The position numbers were made by a program, and so were the translations under genes. The notes under the pieces are model-generated. The model was given only the letters and a program-made list of their open reading frames with translations, was not told the DNA's origin and did no database searches. Shown here piece by piece: positions 24,701 to 33,344 of a stretch of 64,000 bases of DNA (position 1 is the stretch's first letter; every line of letters begins with the position of its first letter). Source of the stretch: Pseudomonadota bacterium. GTDB lineage: Bacteria > Pseudomonadota > Alphaproteobacteria > Rhizobiales > Rhizobiaceae. The stretch covers positions 62,001-126,000 of the forward strand of contig JAEWLS010000038.1 of NCBI GenBank assembly GCA_023457435.1, written 5' to 3'.

Positions 24701-25406
24701 GATCGACCATCCGCGGATGGGGCTGAAAGGACCACGCACGATCTGGAGCGCGCTCGACGCAGCCAGGATTGGGCGAGCGATCAACGACCGAATGATATCG
24801 CTGGTGCTTGAAGATCTGGCAGCATGGTCTCCCTGGCCCCAAGCGCTCGGCAGCGTGTCTATCAACATGTCGACCGAAATCCTGACTCATCTGGGATTTG
24901 CTCGATCACTGCTGACGAAGCTTGATAAAAGGGGCATTGCGACCAGTCAGGTCACCGTCGAAATCACCGAACGGGTGCTGGTCGATCAGCTGTCGTCTCG
25001 GAGCCATCAGACGCTGCGTGATCTTCAGCTTCGTGGCATCAGAATATCACTTGACGATTTCGGGACAGGCTTTGCGTCATTGACACATCTGCAGCAGATC
25101 CCGGTCAATGAGATCAAGATCGATCAGACCTTCCTCAAGAATCTCAAGCCGGAAGGTTCGAATGCCGCGATCGTTAAATCGATGATCGGGTTAGCCTTGA
25201 ATATGGGCATAGACGTTGTCGCAGAGGGTGTAGAAACCGCCGATCAGGCTCTCTTGCTGCGCCAGTGGGGCTGTCGATATGCGCAAGGCTACTATTTCCA
25301 CCGTCCAATGCGTGCCAATGACTTTGCAAAACTCTGTGGGTTTGGCTCCGATGCGGAAGCGATCCACCCTGAGCAGTTGAAGCAGGCGGGTAGACGCGGT
25401 CTCTGA
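21780..25406 (+). CDS. PAS-GGDEF-PAS-GAF-PAS-GGDEF-EAL cyclic-di-GMP protein
   Basis: 1208 residues, no membrane segment. In order: PAS (about 12-125); GGDEF with DPLTGLLNRR (130-139) and an intact GGEEF (206-210), lacking the RxxD inhibitory site; PAS (about 350-475); GAF (about 490-630); PAS (about 640-765); a second GGDEF where the signature is AGDAL and therefore inactive; and an EAL domain with AEALLR, INMS, EITERVL, DDFGTGF, EIKIDQ, AEGVE and AQGYYF, all consistent with an active phosphodiesterase. It can probably both make and break c-di-GMP. The frame begins with TTG at 21780 without a ribosome binding site. The strong site GGAGG before the ATG at 21751 is out of frame by one base, so the true N-terminus may have been lost by a frameshift. 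Confidence 0.9.
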   Translation: MEEQELYATIPLMRRTLDLLPDGVLIIGSDRQVLYLNDAFKQLWQIPQEVAAQGDRAMLDHVIKQLEDPADFLNTVETLYSSPNPSEDELSFKDGRVFKRRSVALEAGEEGFSRIWIFSDFTEAWSARIDPLTGLLNRRAYSRDLPCFMAAEEPGLVKAFAIVDLDQFKAFNDRYGHAGGDAVLERVGLLLDQGGSLTSHKAFRIGGEEFAIASAHGDSETALSYHQDLLRKISGEAIPHVSNRPHGVVTISMGLGLFKGPRQPGDVFAKVDRALYRAKQLGRNRIAVATIDPGLKLTLTPASDPDLISHVRQERRSLLNEVQAPTLVASEMHKSSVDPSSSVGFSTRDSRLFDVLTHSVPGFVWLADEQGSVDFVNDAWCNYTGLDEHQSHGPGWLAAVHPEDVAALMEVWPPEPPAHGPAYETMMRFKRHDGTYRWHMVRANRVADTDNRWIGCSTDIHDVVTMQQRERAQLDILQMVANGEPTQRVLESLCSLGEKQLPGSRCSVLLVSQDGKRFEGGAAPFLPRKLQEKVASIDIGPGVGSCGTAAYEKRDVVSSDISTDPLWNDWRATFEPLGVKACWSRPVYGEDGSVVATYGFYFLEVRSPTTEELESLENLRQLAAIAISKARTHETLKESEEHHRYTVEFNPQIPWTADAKGRILTVSSRWTKATGIPVECALGAGWFKALHPDDTQRLIGYWSERLKTGQPVDLKFRIRLKEGPYRWVRSRAYPRHDDSGAIIKWYGAVEDVHDAELAMERLHRQAYLDEITRLPNRRAFEELLAEQLAAGGNTPLKVLMLDIDGFRVVNERFGHEAGDAVLRLFGRYLCKTVPQADMVARIAGDALVVLLRGGGSNETLERFGTRIGKSLEQQLGHSAKTRLCGVSIGCVDVQPHDAADEVVRRARLALTAAKKAPHTTSVLFTPSLLKAAEDGFEQIELARKALKAGWITPFYQPMMDLRSGCVAGAEALLRIDHPRMGLKGPRTIWSALDAARIGRAINDRMISLVLEDLAAWSPWPQALGSVSINMSTEILTHLGFARSLLTKLDKRGIATSQVTVEITERVLVDQLSSRSHQTLRDLQLRGIRISLDDFGTGFASLTHLQQIPVNEIKIDQTFLKNLKPEGSNAAIVKSMIGLALNMGIDVVAEGVETADQALLLRQWGCRYAQGYYFHRPMRANDFAKLCGFGSDAEAIHPEQLKQAGRRGL

Positions 25407-25593
25407 GTGATCTTGACAGGAGCAGATTGGCAGTGAGACCCCCAGCTTGCCCACGTCATGCAGGAGTGCGGCGCGACGGAGCCGACGCTTCTCGGTTTCG
25501 CGTTGCCGGTAGGGTAGTGAGGGCGCGAACCGGACTCCGGCTTTGCAGGAAGGCAAACCGTGCAAGCGAAGCCGCTCGCACGGCGCCGCCACC

Positions 25594-26964
25594 TCAGCCG
25601 AGCACCTCCGCCACCGCCTCGGCAGTCTGGTGCACTACCTCGTCCGCTTCCGTCAGCGTCAGACAAAGCGGCGGGGCGAAGCCGAGGATGTCGCCCTGCG
25701 GCATGGCGCGGGCGATGATGCCTCGCTTCAGGAGGGCGGCGGCGACCGCGAGGCCGACCTTGCGCGCCGGATCGAAGAAGCGCCGCGTGTCGCGGTCCTC
25801 GACGAACTCGACGGCACAGAGCATGCCTTCGCCGCGCACGTCGCCGACATTGGCGTGGCCGCCAACCGCGGCCCTCATCTGCGCATTTAGGTATGCGCCG
25901 GTCTCGCCGGCATTCTTCACCAGGCCGAGTTCGTCGATCAGCTTCAGATTGGCAACGCCCGCGGCGGCGCCGATCGGATGGGCCGAATAGGTCCAGCCAT
26001 GGCCGATCGGCCCGTTCTCGTCCGTGCCGCGCTCGAGCACCTGCCATACCCTGTCGCCGACGATCGAGCCGGAGAGCGGCGCATAGGCGGAGGTGAGCCC
26101 CTTTGCGATGGTGATGATGTCGGGCGTCATGCCGTAGTGGTCGGAGCCCATCATGGAGCCCAGCCGGCCGAAACCGGTCACCACCTCGTCGGCGATGAGC
26201 AGGATGTCGTGCTTCGCCAGCACCGCCTGAATCGCGGGCCAGTAGCCCGCCGGCGGCGGCACGATGCCGCCCGTGCCCAGCACGGGCTCGCCGATGAAGG
26301 CGGCGATCGTGTCGGCGCCCTCGCGCGCAATCAGCTTCTCGAGTTCATCGACGCAGTGGGCGACGAATTCAACCTCGCTCATCGACAGGTCGGGGCGGCG
26401 GAAGTAGTAGGGCGCCTCGGTGTGGACGATCCGGTCGAGCGGCAGGTCGAACTTGTCGTGAAACAGCTTGAGCCCGGTCAGCGAGCCGGTGAGGAGGCCG
26501 GAGCCATGGTAGCCGCGCCAGCGCGAGATGATCTTCTTCTTGGCGGGGCGGCCGAGGATGTTGTTGTAGTACCAGGCGAGCTTGACGTTGGTCTCGTTGG
26601 CGTCGGAGCCGCCGAGACCGAAATAGACCTTGGACATGCCCCTCGGCGCGCGCTCCAGCACCATCTTGGCCAGAGTGATCGATGCCTCGGTGCCGTGGCC
26701 GACATAGGCGTGGTAATAGGCGAGTTCCTTCGCCTGCGCGGCAATCGCCTCGGCGATCTCCGGCCGGCCGTAGCCGACATTGACGCAATAGAGCCCGGCG
26801 AAGGCGTCGACCAGCCGGTTGCCGTCGCGGTCCTCGATGAAGACGCCCTTGCCGCCGGTGACGATGCGGTTTGGCGCCTCGCCGCGGGCGAACTGTGCGA
26901 GATGGGTCGAGGGATGGAAGAAGTTCTCCCGGTCCCACTTGTCGAGAACGTCGTTGGTCAGCAT
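25594..26964 (-). CDS. doeD: Class III aminotransferase, diaminobutyrate transaminase of ectoine breakdown (DoeD-type)
   Basis: 456 residues, fold-type I PLP enzyme. It has the GRPEIAEAIAAQAKEL N-terminal segment, DEVVTGFGRLGSMMG (PLP aspartate) and the Schiff-base lysine in IITIAKGLTSAYAPLSG. The start at 26964 (MLTNDVLDKW) has GGAGAAGCAGG upstream; a longer frame is not needed. In the ectoine pathway DoeD converts L-2,4-diaminobutyrate to aspartate semialdehyde. Here it is the last gene of the minus-strand arm, 25 bases after the aldehyde dehydrogenase, as expected for the doeC-doeD pair. The specific substrate is inferred from context. Confidence 0.88.
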   Translation of the reverse strand: MLTNDVLDKWDRENFFHPSTHLAQFARGEAPNRIVTGGKGVFIEDRDGNRLVDAFAGLYCVNVGYGRPEIAEAIAAQAKELAYYHAYVGHGTEASITLAKMVLERAPRGMSKVYFGLGGSDANETNVKLAWYYNNILGRPAKKKIISRWRGYHGSGLLTGSLTGLKLFHDKFDLPLDRIVHTEAPYYFRRPDLSMSEVEFVAHCVDELEKLIAREGADTIAAFIGEPVLGTGGIVPPPAGYWPAIQAVLAKHDILLIADEVVTGFGRLGSMMGSDHYGMTPDIITIAKGLTSAYAPLSGSIVGDRVWQVLERGTDENGPIGHGWTYSAHPIGAAAGVANLKLIDELGLVKNAGETGAYLNAQMRAAVGGHANVGDVRGEGMLCAVEFVEDRDTRRFFDPARKVGLAVAAALLKRGIIARAMPQGDILGFAPPLCLTLTEADEVVHQTAEAVAEVLG

Positions 26965-26989
26965 CCTGCTTCTCCGTGTGGTCCTGTCG

Positions 26990-28474
26990 TCACGCGATGT
27001 CGCGGCAGACATATTTGAGGTCGGTGTAGGCTTCCATGCCGTGGCGCGAGCCCTCTCGGCCGAGGCCTGCCTGCTTGACGCCGCCGAACGGAATAGGCGC
27101 GCCGGTGATTTTGGTGCGGTTGACCGCCACCATGCCGAACTCCAGCGCCGCGCTCATGCGAGCGATGCGCGCAGCGTCCGATGTGTGCAGATAGGCGACG
27201 AGGCCGGTCTCGGTCGCGTGCGCCTTCTGCAGGACCTCTTCCTCTCCGTCGAAGGGCTGGAAGGCGGCGACCGGTCCGAACGTTTCCTCGCGGAAGACGG
27301 CGGCGTCGTCCGGCACATCGGAAAGGACCGTGGGCTGGAAGAACAGCGGGCCGGCGGGATGCACGTCGCCGCCGCAGACGAGACGCGCGTTGCGCGCCAC
27401 CGCGTCGGCAACATGCGCCTTCTGCTTGGCGACGGCGCCCGCGTTGATCAAGGGGCCTATCTCGGGGTCGGAAAGGCCCGGGCCGACCCGCATGACCTTC
27501 ACCTTCGCGGCGAAGGCGGCGACGAAACGGTCGTAGATCGGGCGCTCGATGTAGAAGCGGTTGGCGGCGAGGCAGTCCTGCCCGGACGTGGCGAATTTCG
27601 CCGAGACTGCCCGTTCGACCGCGCGGTCGAAATCGCAATCAGCGAAGGCGATGAATGGGGCGTGACCGCCCAACTCCATGATCAGCCGCTTGATAGTCGG
27701 CGCCGACTGCGCGTAGAGCAGCCGGCCGATTTCGGTAGAACCGGTGAAGGAAAGGGCGCGAACCAGAGGCGAGGCCGTGAAGGTGCCTACGATCTCGGGC
27801 GCGTGGCCGGTCACGACGTTGAAGACGCCGGCCGGGAACCCGGCGCGCTCGGCAAGCTCCGCCAGCGCCAGCGCGGAGAAAGGCGTCTCCGACGAGGGAT
27901 GCGCGACGAGAGTGCAGCCTGCGGCAAGCGCGGCGGCCGCTTTCCGCGTCAGCATGGCCGAGGGAAAATTCCACGGTGTCACCAGTGCTGCAACACCGAC
28001 TGGCTGGCGGACGATGCGCATCTCGGCATCAGGAAGGTGCGAGGTGACGCTCTCCACGTTCAGCCGCCTCGCCTCCTCGGCATAGAACTCGACGAAGGAG
28101 GCCGCGTAGTCGATTTCGCCCAGCGCTTCCGAGATCGGCTTGCCCTGCTCCTCGACCATCAGGCGCGCGAGATCGTCGCGCGAGGCGACGATCAGCTCAA
28201 GCCAGCGCCGCAGAAGTCCCGCGCGGACCGACGCGGGCATGGCGGACCAAGGCCGGAACGCCCGGTGCGCGACCTCCACGGCCTCCGCCGCGTCGCCGGC
28301 CGTCAGCGCCGGCACTGATCCGACGCGCGAGGCGTCGGCGGGGTTGGAAACGTCGATCGTTCGCGACGACGAACCGGCCGTCCAGGCGCCGCCGACATAG
28401 GCGAACTCGCGGAACAGCCGCGGGTCGGCGAGCGCCGAGACGCGGGTCTTTTGCAGAGAGGCGAGCGAGGTCAT
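26990..28474 (-). CDS. doeC: Aldehyde dehydrogenase, aspartate-semialdehyde oxidising (DoeC-type)
   Basis: 494 residues of the NAD(P)-dependent aldehyde dehydrogenase family. The catalytic cysteine is in SGQDCLAANR and the general-base glutamate in MELGGHAP; TPWNFPSAMLTRK and FTGSTEIG are the usual cofactor-loop motifs. The lysine of the VxKP cofactor motif is replaced by histidine (VAHPSSETPFSAL). I start at 28474 (MTSLASLQK), with GGAGG about ten bases upstream. In ectoine catabolism DoeC oxidises aspartate semialdehyde to aspartate. In other annotations the same protein would be called succinate-semialdehyde dehydrogenase. Confidence 0.87.
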   Translation of the reverse strand: MTSLASLQKTRVSALADPRLFREFAYVGGAWTAGSSSRTIDVSNPADASRVGSVPALTAGDAAEAVEVAHRAFRPWSAMPASVRAGLLRRWLELIVASRDDLARLMVEEQGKPISEALGEIDYAASFVEFYAEEARRLNVESVTSHLPDAEMRIVRQPVGVAALVTPWNFPSAMLTRKAAAALAAGCTLVAHPSSETPFSALALAELAERAGFPAGVFNVVTGHAPEIVGTFTASPLVRALSFTGSTEIGRLLYAQSAPTIKRLIMELGGHAPFIAFADCDFDRAVERAVSAKFATSGQDCLAANRFYIERPIYDRFVAAFAAKVKVMRVGPGLSDPEIGPLINAGAVAKQKAHVADAVARNARLVCGGDVHPAGPLFFQPTVLSDVPDDAAVFREETFGPVAAFQPFDGEEEVLQKAHATETGLVAYLHTSDAARIARMSAALEFGMVAVNRTKITGAPIPFGGVKQAGLGREGSRHGMEAYTDLKYVCRDIA

Positions 28475-28587
28475 GGGCGAGCGCCCTCCGGATGGTCGAG
28501 GACCATTGTGCCCTGCCGGGACGCGGCGATCGTGCGCGAAACCGGCCGAGCGGCCGAAGCTTCTTCGGAATGCCGCGGGCGCAGCCA

Positions 28588-29076
28588 TCATTCCTTCGCC
28601 GGCAGGGCGAGCAGCCGTTCCAGCGGCAGCGGACCCTGCTTCACCGGCTTGGTGACGACGTAGGTGAAGTAACGCGAAAGGCCCGCCTTCGCCTCCAGCA
28701 GGTGGTCGACGAGGCGCTGGTAGCTGTCGATGTCGCGGGTGACGATCTGGAGAATATAGTCGAAGCCGCCTCCTACCGCCCAGCAGGCCACGACTTCGTC
28801 CAGCGGCGCGAGCACGCGCTCGAAGACCTGGAAATCTTGGGCGCGATGACTCTCGAGCTCCGCCGCCAGGAAGACGACCAGGTGCGGCCCGAGCTTCTTC
28901 AGCGCCACCGATGCGTGGTAGCCGGTGATCAGACCGGCCTCCTCCAGCCGCCTCATCCGTTCCCAGGCCGGGGCGGCGGAGAGGTTCACGCGCTTGGCAA
29001 GCTCCGCCTTGGAGATGCGCCCCTCGCGGGCGAGGATCGACAGGATATTCACGTCGCGGCCGTCGATTTTCAGCAT
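28588..29076 (-). CDS. doeX: Lrp/AsnC-family regulator (DoeX-type)
   Basis: 162 residues. An N-terminal helix-turn-helix (MLKIDGRDVNILSILAREGR, ISKAELAKRVNLSAAPAWERM) and a C-terminal RAM ligand-binding domain (about 65-150). In ectoine clusters a protein of this family, DoeX/AsnC, binds the pathway intermediates diaminobutyrate or its acetyl form. It lies between eutC (16 bases) and doeC, as in known ectoine loci, so the same role is inferred. Confidence 0.88.
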   Translation of the reverse strand: MLKIDGRDVNILSILAREGRISKAELAKRVNLSAAPAWERMRRLEEAGLITGYHASVALKKLGPHLVVFLAAELESHRAQDFQVFERVLAPLDEVVACWAVGGGFDYILQIVTRDIDSYQRLVDHLLEAKAGLSRYFTYVVTKPVKQGPLPLERLLALPAKE

Positions 29077-29092
29077 GCGGTCAGGGCCCGTC

Positions 29093-30085
29093 CTAGCTCG
29101 AGATCACCGATCCGACGCCGGCCCGGCGCGCGGCACCGACCGCGAAGGTGGCAATCGCCGTGTCCTGAGCGCCGGTGCCGGTGAGGTCGCAGATGGTGAT
29201 CTGGTCCTCGGAGGTGCGGCCCGGCCTGCCTCCGGTGACGATCTGGCCGAGTTCGTGAGGCGTGCCGCGCGTCCAGATGCCAGCCGCGACGGCGCTGCGC
29301 AGTTCGCCGAGCGCCTCGCACTGGCTGACCCGGTCGCAGACATAGAGATCCGCCGCGGCGAGTACCGTCGGCTCGATCTCGTTCTTGCCCGCCTGGTCGG
29401 AGCCCATGGCGGTGATGTGAAGGCCGGGATGCAGCCAGTCCGCCTTCAGCAACGGATGCGCTGCGGGCGTGGTCGTGACGACAAGCTGACTTTGAGCGAC
29501 AAGGCGCGGGGGGTCGGCCTCGCTGCGCGCGGAAATGCCCAGCGCGCGGGCGATGTCGGCCGCGCAGGCATCGGCCTTGACGCGGTCGCGGCCCCAGACC
29601 AGCACCTCGCGGAACGGCCGCACCAGATGCGCCGCTTGGATCTGTAGCCGCGCCTGCACGCCGGTGCCGATGACCCCCGCCGTCTCGACATGCTTGGGGG
29701 CAAGATGCCGCGCCGCCACCGCGCCCGCCGCGGCCGTGCGCACGTCGGTCAAGTAGCCGTTGTCGAGCAGCAGCGCCTCGACCAGCCCTGTCTTCGCCGA
29801 GAAGAGAATCATCAGGCCGTTGAGGCTGGGCAGGCCGATCGCGGGGTTGTCGAAGAAGCCGGGACTCACCTTGATGGCGAAGCCGTCAAATCCGGGGATC
29901 CACGCGGTCTTGACGTCGACCTCGCCATTGGCCTCGGGGATCGCCATGGAGAGGATCGGCGGCATCACCACCTTGCCGGAGGCCAGCGCCGCGAAGGCGC
30001 GCTCGACCACGTCGATGGCGGACAGATCGATGTTCACGAGCCCGCGCAAGTTTGCTTCGGTCAGGATCGTGACGTCATGCGCCAT
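29093..30085 (-). CDS. eutC: Ornithine cyclodeaminase/mu-crystallin family protein EutC
   Basis: 330 residues, NAD-binding Rossmann fold of the cyclodeaminase family: PSLNGLMILFSAKTGLVEALL, NGYLTDVRTAAAGAVAARHL and the nucleotide motif AGVIGTGVQARLQIQA. In ectoine clusters EutB and EutC are proposed to convert 5-hydroxyectoine to ectoine (with EutA). The ATG at 30085 overlaps the end of eutB by 11 bases. No eutA gene is present in the window. Confidence 0.86.
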   Translation of the reverse strand: MAHDVTILTEANLRGLVNIDLSAIDVVERAFAALASGKVVMPPILSMAIPEANGEVDVKTAWIPGFDGFAIKVSPGFFDNPAIGLPSLNGLMILFSAKTGLVEALLLDNGYLTDVRTAAAGAVAARHLAPKHVETAGVIGTGVQARLQIQAAHLVRPFREVLVWGRDRVKADACAADIARALGISARSEADPPRLVAQSQLVVTTTPAAHPLLKADWLHPGLHITAMGSDQAGKNEIEPTVLAAADLYVCDRVSQCEALGELRSAVAAGIWTRGTPHELGQIVTGGRPGRTSEDQITICDLTGTGAQDTAIATFAVGAARRAGVGSVISS

Positions 30086-31082
30086 AGGCTCGCTCCTTCA
30101 GTTCGGTATCGCCAAGCTTCACCCCGCGGCCGGTGACAATGTCGGTGAAGGCCGCCATGTCGACATTTCGCCCGGTCAGGATCGTCGCGACCGGACCGCC
30201 GCGTGCGGGCAGGCGGCCGGACTTGATCGCCGCGATGCCGACGACGGCCGCACCCTCGGCCACCATGCGATCCTCGAAGTAGAGCGTCTGCATGGCATCG
30301 CGGATCTCGTCCTCGGTAACAAGCATGCAGTCGTCGAGGAGATCTCGGCAGAGGGAAAGGGTGAGGCGGTTGTCGAGGCCGATGCCGCCGCCGAGCGAGT
30401 CGGCGAGGCTCGGCACCTCCTCGACCTCGACCGGATGGCCGGCGCGGATAGATTCCCGCATGGCGGCGCCCCGGGCCATCGTGACGCCGATCACCCTGAT
30501 CGAGGGACTGATCGCCTTGGCGGCGAGCGCCACGCCCGCCGCGAGCCCGCCCCCGGAGAGAGGCACAAGTATCGCGGCGAGATCCGGCCGGTCTTCCAGC
30601 ATTTCAAGGCCGATCGTTGCCTGGCCGGCGATCACCAGCGGATGGTCGAAGGGCGGGATTTCGGCCAGTCCCTCCTCATTCGCCAGCCGGCTGCTCTCGA
30701 CCGCGGCGTCGTCCTGGCTGCGCCCGACAATGCGCACCTCGGCGCCCAGCGCGCGGACGCCGTCGACCTTGGATTTGGGGACCAGCGAGGACATGCACAC
30801 GACCGCCCGCAGGCCCTTGGCGCGCGCGGCGTAGGCGAGGGCGCGGCCATGGTTTCCGGTGGAGCAGCAGGTCACTCCGGCGACGGCTGCGGGGAGCGCC
30901 GCGACCGCGTTGACCGCGCCCCGCAGCTTGAAGGCGCCGCCCGGCTGCGTCGTCTCGAGCTTGTAGAGGACCTCGTGGCCGGCGATGCGGCTCACGTGCG
31001 GCGACGACACGAGCGGCGTGCGCACGACGACGCCGGCGATCGCCCGGCGCGCCGCCAAGGCGTCTGCGAGCGAAAGGCTCAA
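30075..31082 (-). CDS. eutB: Threonine-dehydratase-like PLP enzyme EutB
   Basis: 335 residues of fold-type II PLP enzymes. The Schiff-base lysine is in PGGAFKLRGAVNAVA, the phosphate loop in VPLSGGGLAAGVA, and CSTGNHGRALAYAARAKG is the substrate loop. It begins with TTG at 31082 behind AGGGAGG, overlapping the ehuA stop as TTGA; the open frame continues upstream but that part is antisense-like shadow inside ehuA. EutB is thought to dehydrate hydroxyectoine-derived intermediates. Its place directly after the ehu transporter genes and before eutC is diagnostic for ectoine loci. Confidence 0.86.
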   Translation of the reverse strand: MSLSLADALAARRAIAGVVVRTPLVSSPHVSRIAGHEVLYKLETTQPGGAFKLRGAVNAVAALPAAVAGVTCCSTGNHGRALAYAARAKGLRAVVCMSSLVPKSKVDGVRALGAEVRIVGRSQDDAAVESSRLANEEGLAEIPPFDHPLVIAGQATIGLEMLEDRPDLAAILVPLSGGGLAAGVALAAKAISPSIRVIGVTMARGAAMRESIRAGHPVEVEEVPSLADSLGGGIGLDNRLTLSLCRDLLDDCMLVTEDEIRDAMQTLYFEDRMVAEGAAVVGIAAIKSGRLPARGGPVATILTGRNVDMAAFTDIVTGRGVKLGDTELKERAYGA

Positions 31083-31900
31083 ATGGCCTCCCTGACCGCG
31101 CTCAGGAACTGCCGGGTGCGTTCGCGCTTGGGGTTGGCGAAGAGTTCCTCGGGCGACCCCTGCTCCTCGATGCGACCGCCGTAGAAGAAGCAGACGCGGT
31201 CGGAGATGTCCTTGGCGAAGCCCATCTGGTGGGTCACCATCAGCATGGTGAGATTGTGTTCGGCGACGAGCTTGCGGATCACGTTGGTAACCTCGCCGAT
31301 GACTTCGGGGTCGAGCGCCGATGTGACCTCGTCGAACAGCATAACCTTCGGACGCATCGCCAACGCTCGCGCGATAGCGACGCGCTGCTGCTGGCCTCCC
31401 GATAGTCGGGAAGGGTGCTGGTCGCGCTTCTCGGCCATGCCAACCAGCTGGAGGAGTTCCTCGGAACGCTCGCGCGCCTCCTTCTTCGACAGTCCGAGTA
31501 CGTTGACCGGGCCTTCCATACAGTTCTCCAGCGCTGTCATGTGCGGGAACAGGTTGAACTGCTGGAAGCACATGCCGATCTTGGCGCGGATCCGGCGCAT
31601 GTGGCGGCCGTCGGCAGGAACGAGGCGGTCGCCGCGGGGCATGTGCGTCAGCGGCTCGCCATCGACGTAGATGACCCCGCCATTGATGGTCTCCAGCGTC
31701 ATCAGCATCCTCAGCACTGTGGTTTTGCCCGAGCCGGACGGCCCGATGACCGAGACCATCTCGCCCTCGTCGATGTCGAGATCGAGCGAGTCGAGTACCA
31801 CGAGCGCACCGTAGCTCTTGGTGACCTTCCGGAAGCTCACCATCGGCACGTCGTCGCCTTCGAGTCTGACGGGGCAACCGGAGAGATCCTGCGCGTCCAT
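31079..31900 (-). CDS. ehuA: Ectoine ABC transporter ATP-binding protein
   Basis: 273 residues. Walker A GPSGSGKTT, Q-loop MCFQQFNLFPHMTALENC, signature LSGGQQQRV, Walker B VMLFDEVTSALD and the switch histidine in VTHQMG are all intact, so it should hydrolyse ATP. It is of the polar-amino-acid transporter type, like EhuA of Sinorhizobium. The ATG at 31900 shares one base with the ehuD stop (TGATG). Ectoine specificity is inferred from the ehu-eut-doe context. Confidence 0.9.
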   Translation of the reverse strand: MDAQDLSGCPVRLEGDDVPMVSFRKVTKSYGALVVLDSLDLDIDEGEMVSVIGPSGSGKTTVLRMLMTLETINGGVIYVDGEPLTHMPRGDRLVPADGRHMRRIRAKIGMCFQQFNLFPHMTALENCMEGPVNVLGLSKKEARERSEELLQLVGMAEKRDQHPSRLSGGQQQRVAIARALAMRPKVMLFDEVTSALDPEVIGEVTNVIRKLVAEHNLTMLMVTHQMGFAKDISDRVCFFYGGRIEEQGSPEELFANPKRERTRQFLSAVREAI

Positions 31901-32568
31901 CAGACCATCCCGAGCTTGCGGCGCACCCATGCCTCGAACAGGCGGATGCCTGCGGCGGTGGGCAATGAGAGGGCCAGGAAGATGATCCCGACCAGCGTAT
32001 AGGGTTCAAGGAAACGATAGGTTTCCGAGCCGATCGCATTGGCGGTGTGCATCAGCTCGGCGACGCCGATGACCGAGAGCATTGGCGTGTCCTTGAAGAT
32101 GCCGACAAGGTAGTTGCCCATGCCAGCGAGCGACGGCGGCAGCGCCTGTGGCAGGATCACGCGGAAATAGGTGCGCGACGTGGACAGGTTCAGCGAGGTG
32201 GCGGCCTCCCACTGGCCTTTCGGCACGCTGTCTAGCCCGCCGCGATAGACCTCGGACAGGTAGGAGGCGTAGTGCAGGCCGATGGCGATCATGCCGGCCG
32301 TCCAGGGGGACAGCCGCAGGCCGAACTGCGGCCCGACATAGAAGACGAAGAAGATCTGCAGCACGAGCGGCGTCGAGCGGATGAACTCGATCGCCTCGCG
32401 CACGACCAGCGTCAGAGCCCGCGACGGCGTGCGCTGGGCCAGCGCGAGCGCGAGGCCCAACACCACGGCGATGGCGTAGCCGACGCCTGCAGCCAGAAGT
32501 GTGTTGCCAGTCGCCGCAATCAGGCGGGGGAGGATGTCCCAGGTGAAGTCCCAGCGCCAGTCGAACAT
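31900..32568 (-). CDS. ehuD: Ectoine ABC transporter permease
   Basis: 222 residues with about five membrane helices of the HisM/glutamine permease type (EFIRSTPLVLQIFFVFYVGP, the EAA loop in QWEAATSLNLSTSRTYFRVI, FKDTPMLSVIGVAEL). It pairs with EhuC to form the channel. It starts three bases after the ehuC stop. Confidence 0.9.
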   Translation of the reverse strand: MFDWRWDFTWDILPRLIAATGNTLLAAGVGYAIAVVLGLALALAQRTPSRALTLVVREAIEFIRSTPLVLQIFFVFYVGPQFGLRLSPWTAGMIAIGLHYASYLSEVYRGGLDSVPKGQWEAATSLNLSTSRTYFRVILPQALPPSLAGMGNYLVGIFKDTPMLSVIGVAELMHTANAIGSETYRFLEPYTLVGIIFLALSLPTAAGIRLFEAWVRRKLGMV

Positions 32569-32571
32569 GGA

Positions 32572-33237
32572 TCAAGCCCTCCCGAGCTTGCGCTGCATGG
32601 CGCGCTCGAGCCAGCGCATGAAGGGGGTGATCATGAACCGGGCGATGACATAGTATATGATCAGCGCCGTGCCGAAGGCCTCGGCCGAAAGGAATGTGGT
32701 GCCGTTGATCTGCTTGACCTGGAACATCAGGTCGGCGACGGCGATCAGCGCGACCAGCGCCGTGCCCTTCAACAGCTCGATCAGCAGGTTGCCCCAGCCG
32801 GGCAGCATGATCAGGACGGCCTGCGGCAGGATCACCCGGATCATCCGCCGGGCGGGCGTCATGTTGAGCGCCAGCGCGGCCTCCCATTGGCCTTTCGGCA
32901 CCGACAGTATCGCGCCGCGCACCAGCTCCGCGCCGTAGGCGCCGAGATTCATTCCCACCGCCACGAAGCCGGCGGTGAATTTCTCGAGCGTGACGCCGAA
33001 CAGCGGCAGCACGTAGAAGATCCAGTAGAGTTGGACGAGCAGCGAGGTGCCACGGAAGATCTCGATGTAGACGGTCGCGATGCCGCGCACGACAGCGTTC
33101 GGCGACAGCCGCATCAGACCCGCGGCCAGTGCGATGGCGATCGCCAGGACCGACGCCAGCACGGTCAGCAGCACCGTCACCAGCGTGCCGGAGAGGATGC
33201 GGTCGCCGTACTGGCCGAGAAATTCGGGATAGGACAT
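32572..33237 (-). CDS. ehuC: Ectoine ABC transporter permease
   Basis: 221 residues, about five membrane helices. FRGTSLLVQLYWIFYVLP and the EAA loop QWEAALALNMTPARRMIRVI match polar-amino-acid permeases. It follows ehuB after 107 bases, which leave room for an attenuating structure between the abundant binding protein and the membrane genes. Confidence 0.9.
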   Translation of the reverse strand: MSYPEFLGQYGDRILSGTLVTVLLTVLASVLAIAIALAAGLMRLSPNAVVRGIATVYIEIFRGTSLLVQLYWIFYVLPLFGVTLEKFTAGFVAVGMNLGAYGAELVRGAILSVPKGQWEAALALNMTPARRMIRVILPQAVLIMLPGWGNLLIELLKGTALVALIAVADLMFQVKQINGTTFLSAEAFGTALIIYYVIARFMITPFMRWLERAMQRKLGRA

Positions 33238-33344
33238 GCTGCTCGGACCTTCCCGTAAGAGCCGCTGAGGCGGCAGTTGGGCGTCGCAACGTCGGCGCCC
33301 AGGAAGAGCGGCGGACCGGAGGAACCGGTCCGCGCAGCGTCACA

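Noticed and set aside
25978..28318. Long plus-strand open frames opposite doeD and doeC
   Set aside because: Low-complexity, Arg/Gly-rich antisense translations of clear enzymes; typical shadows in GC-rich DNA.
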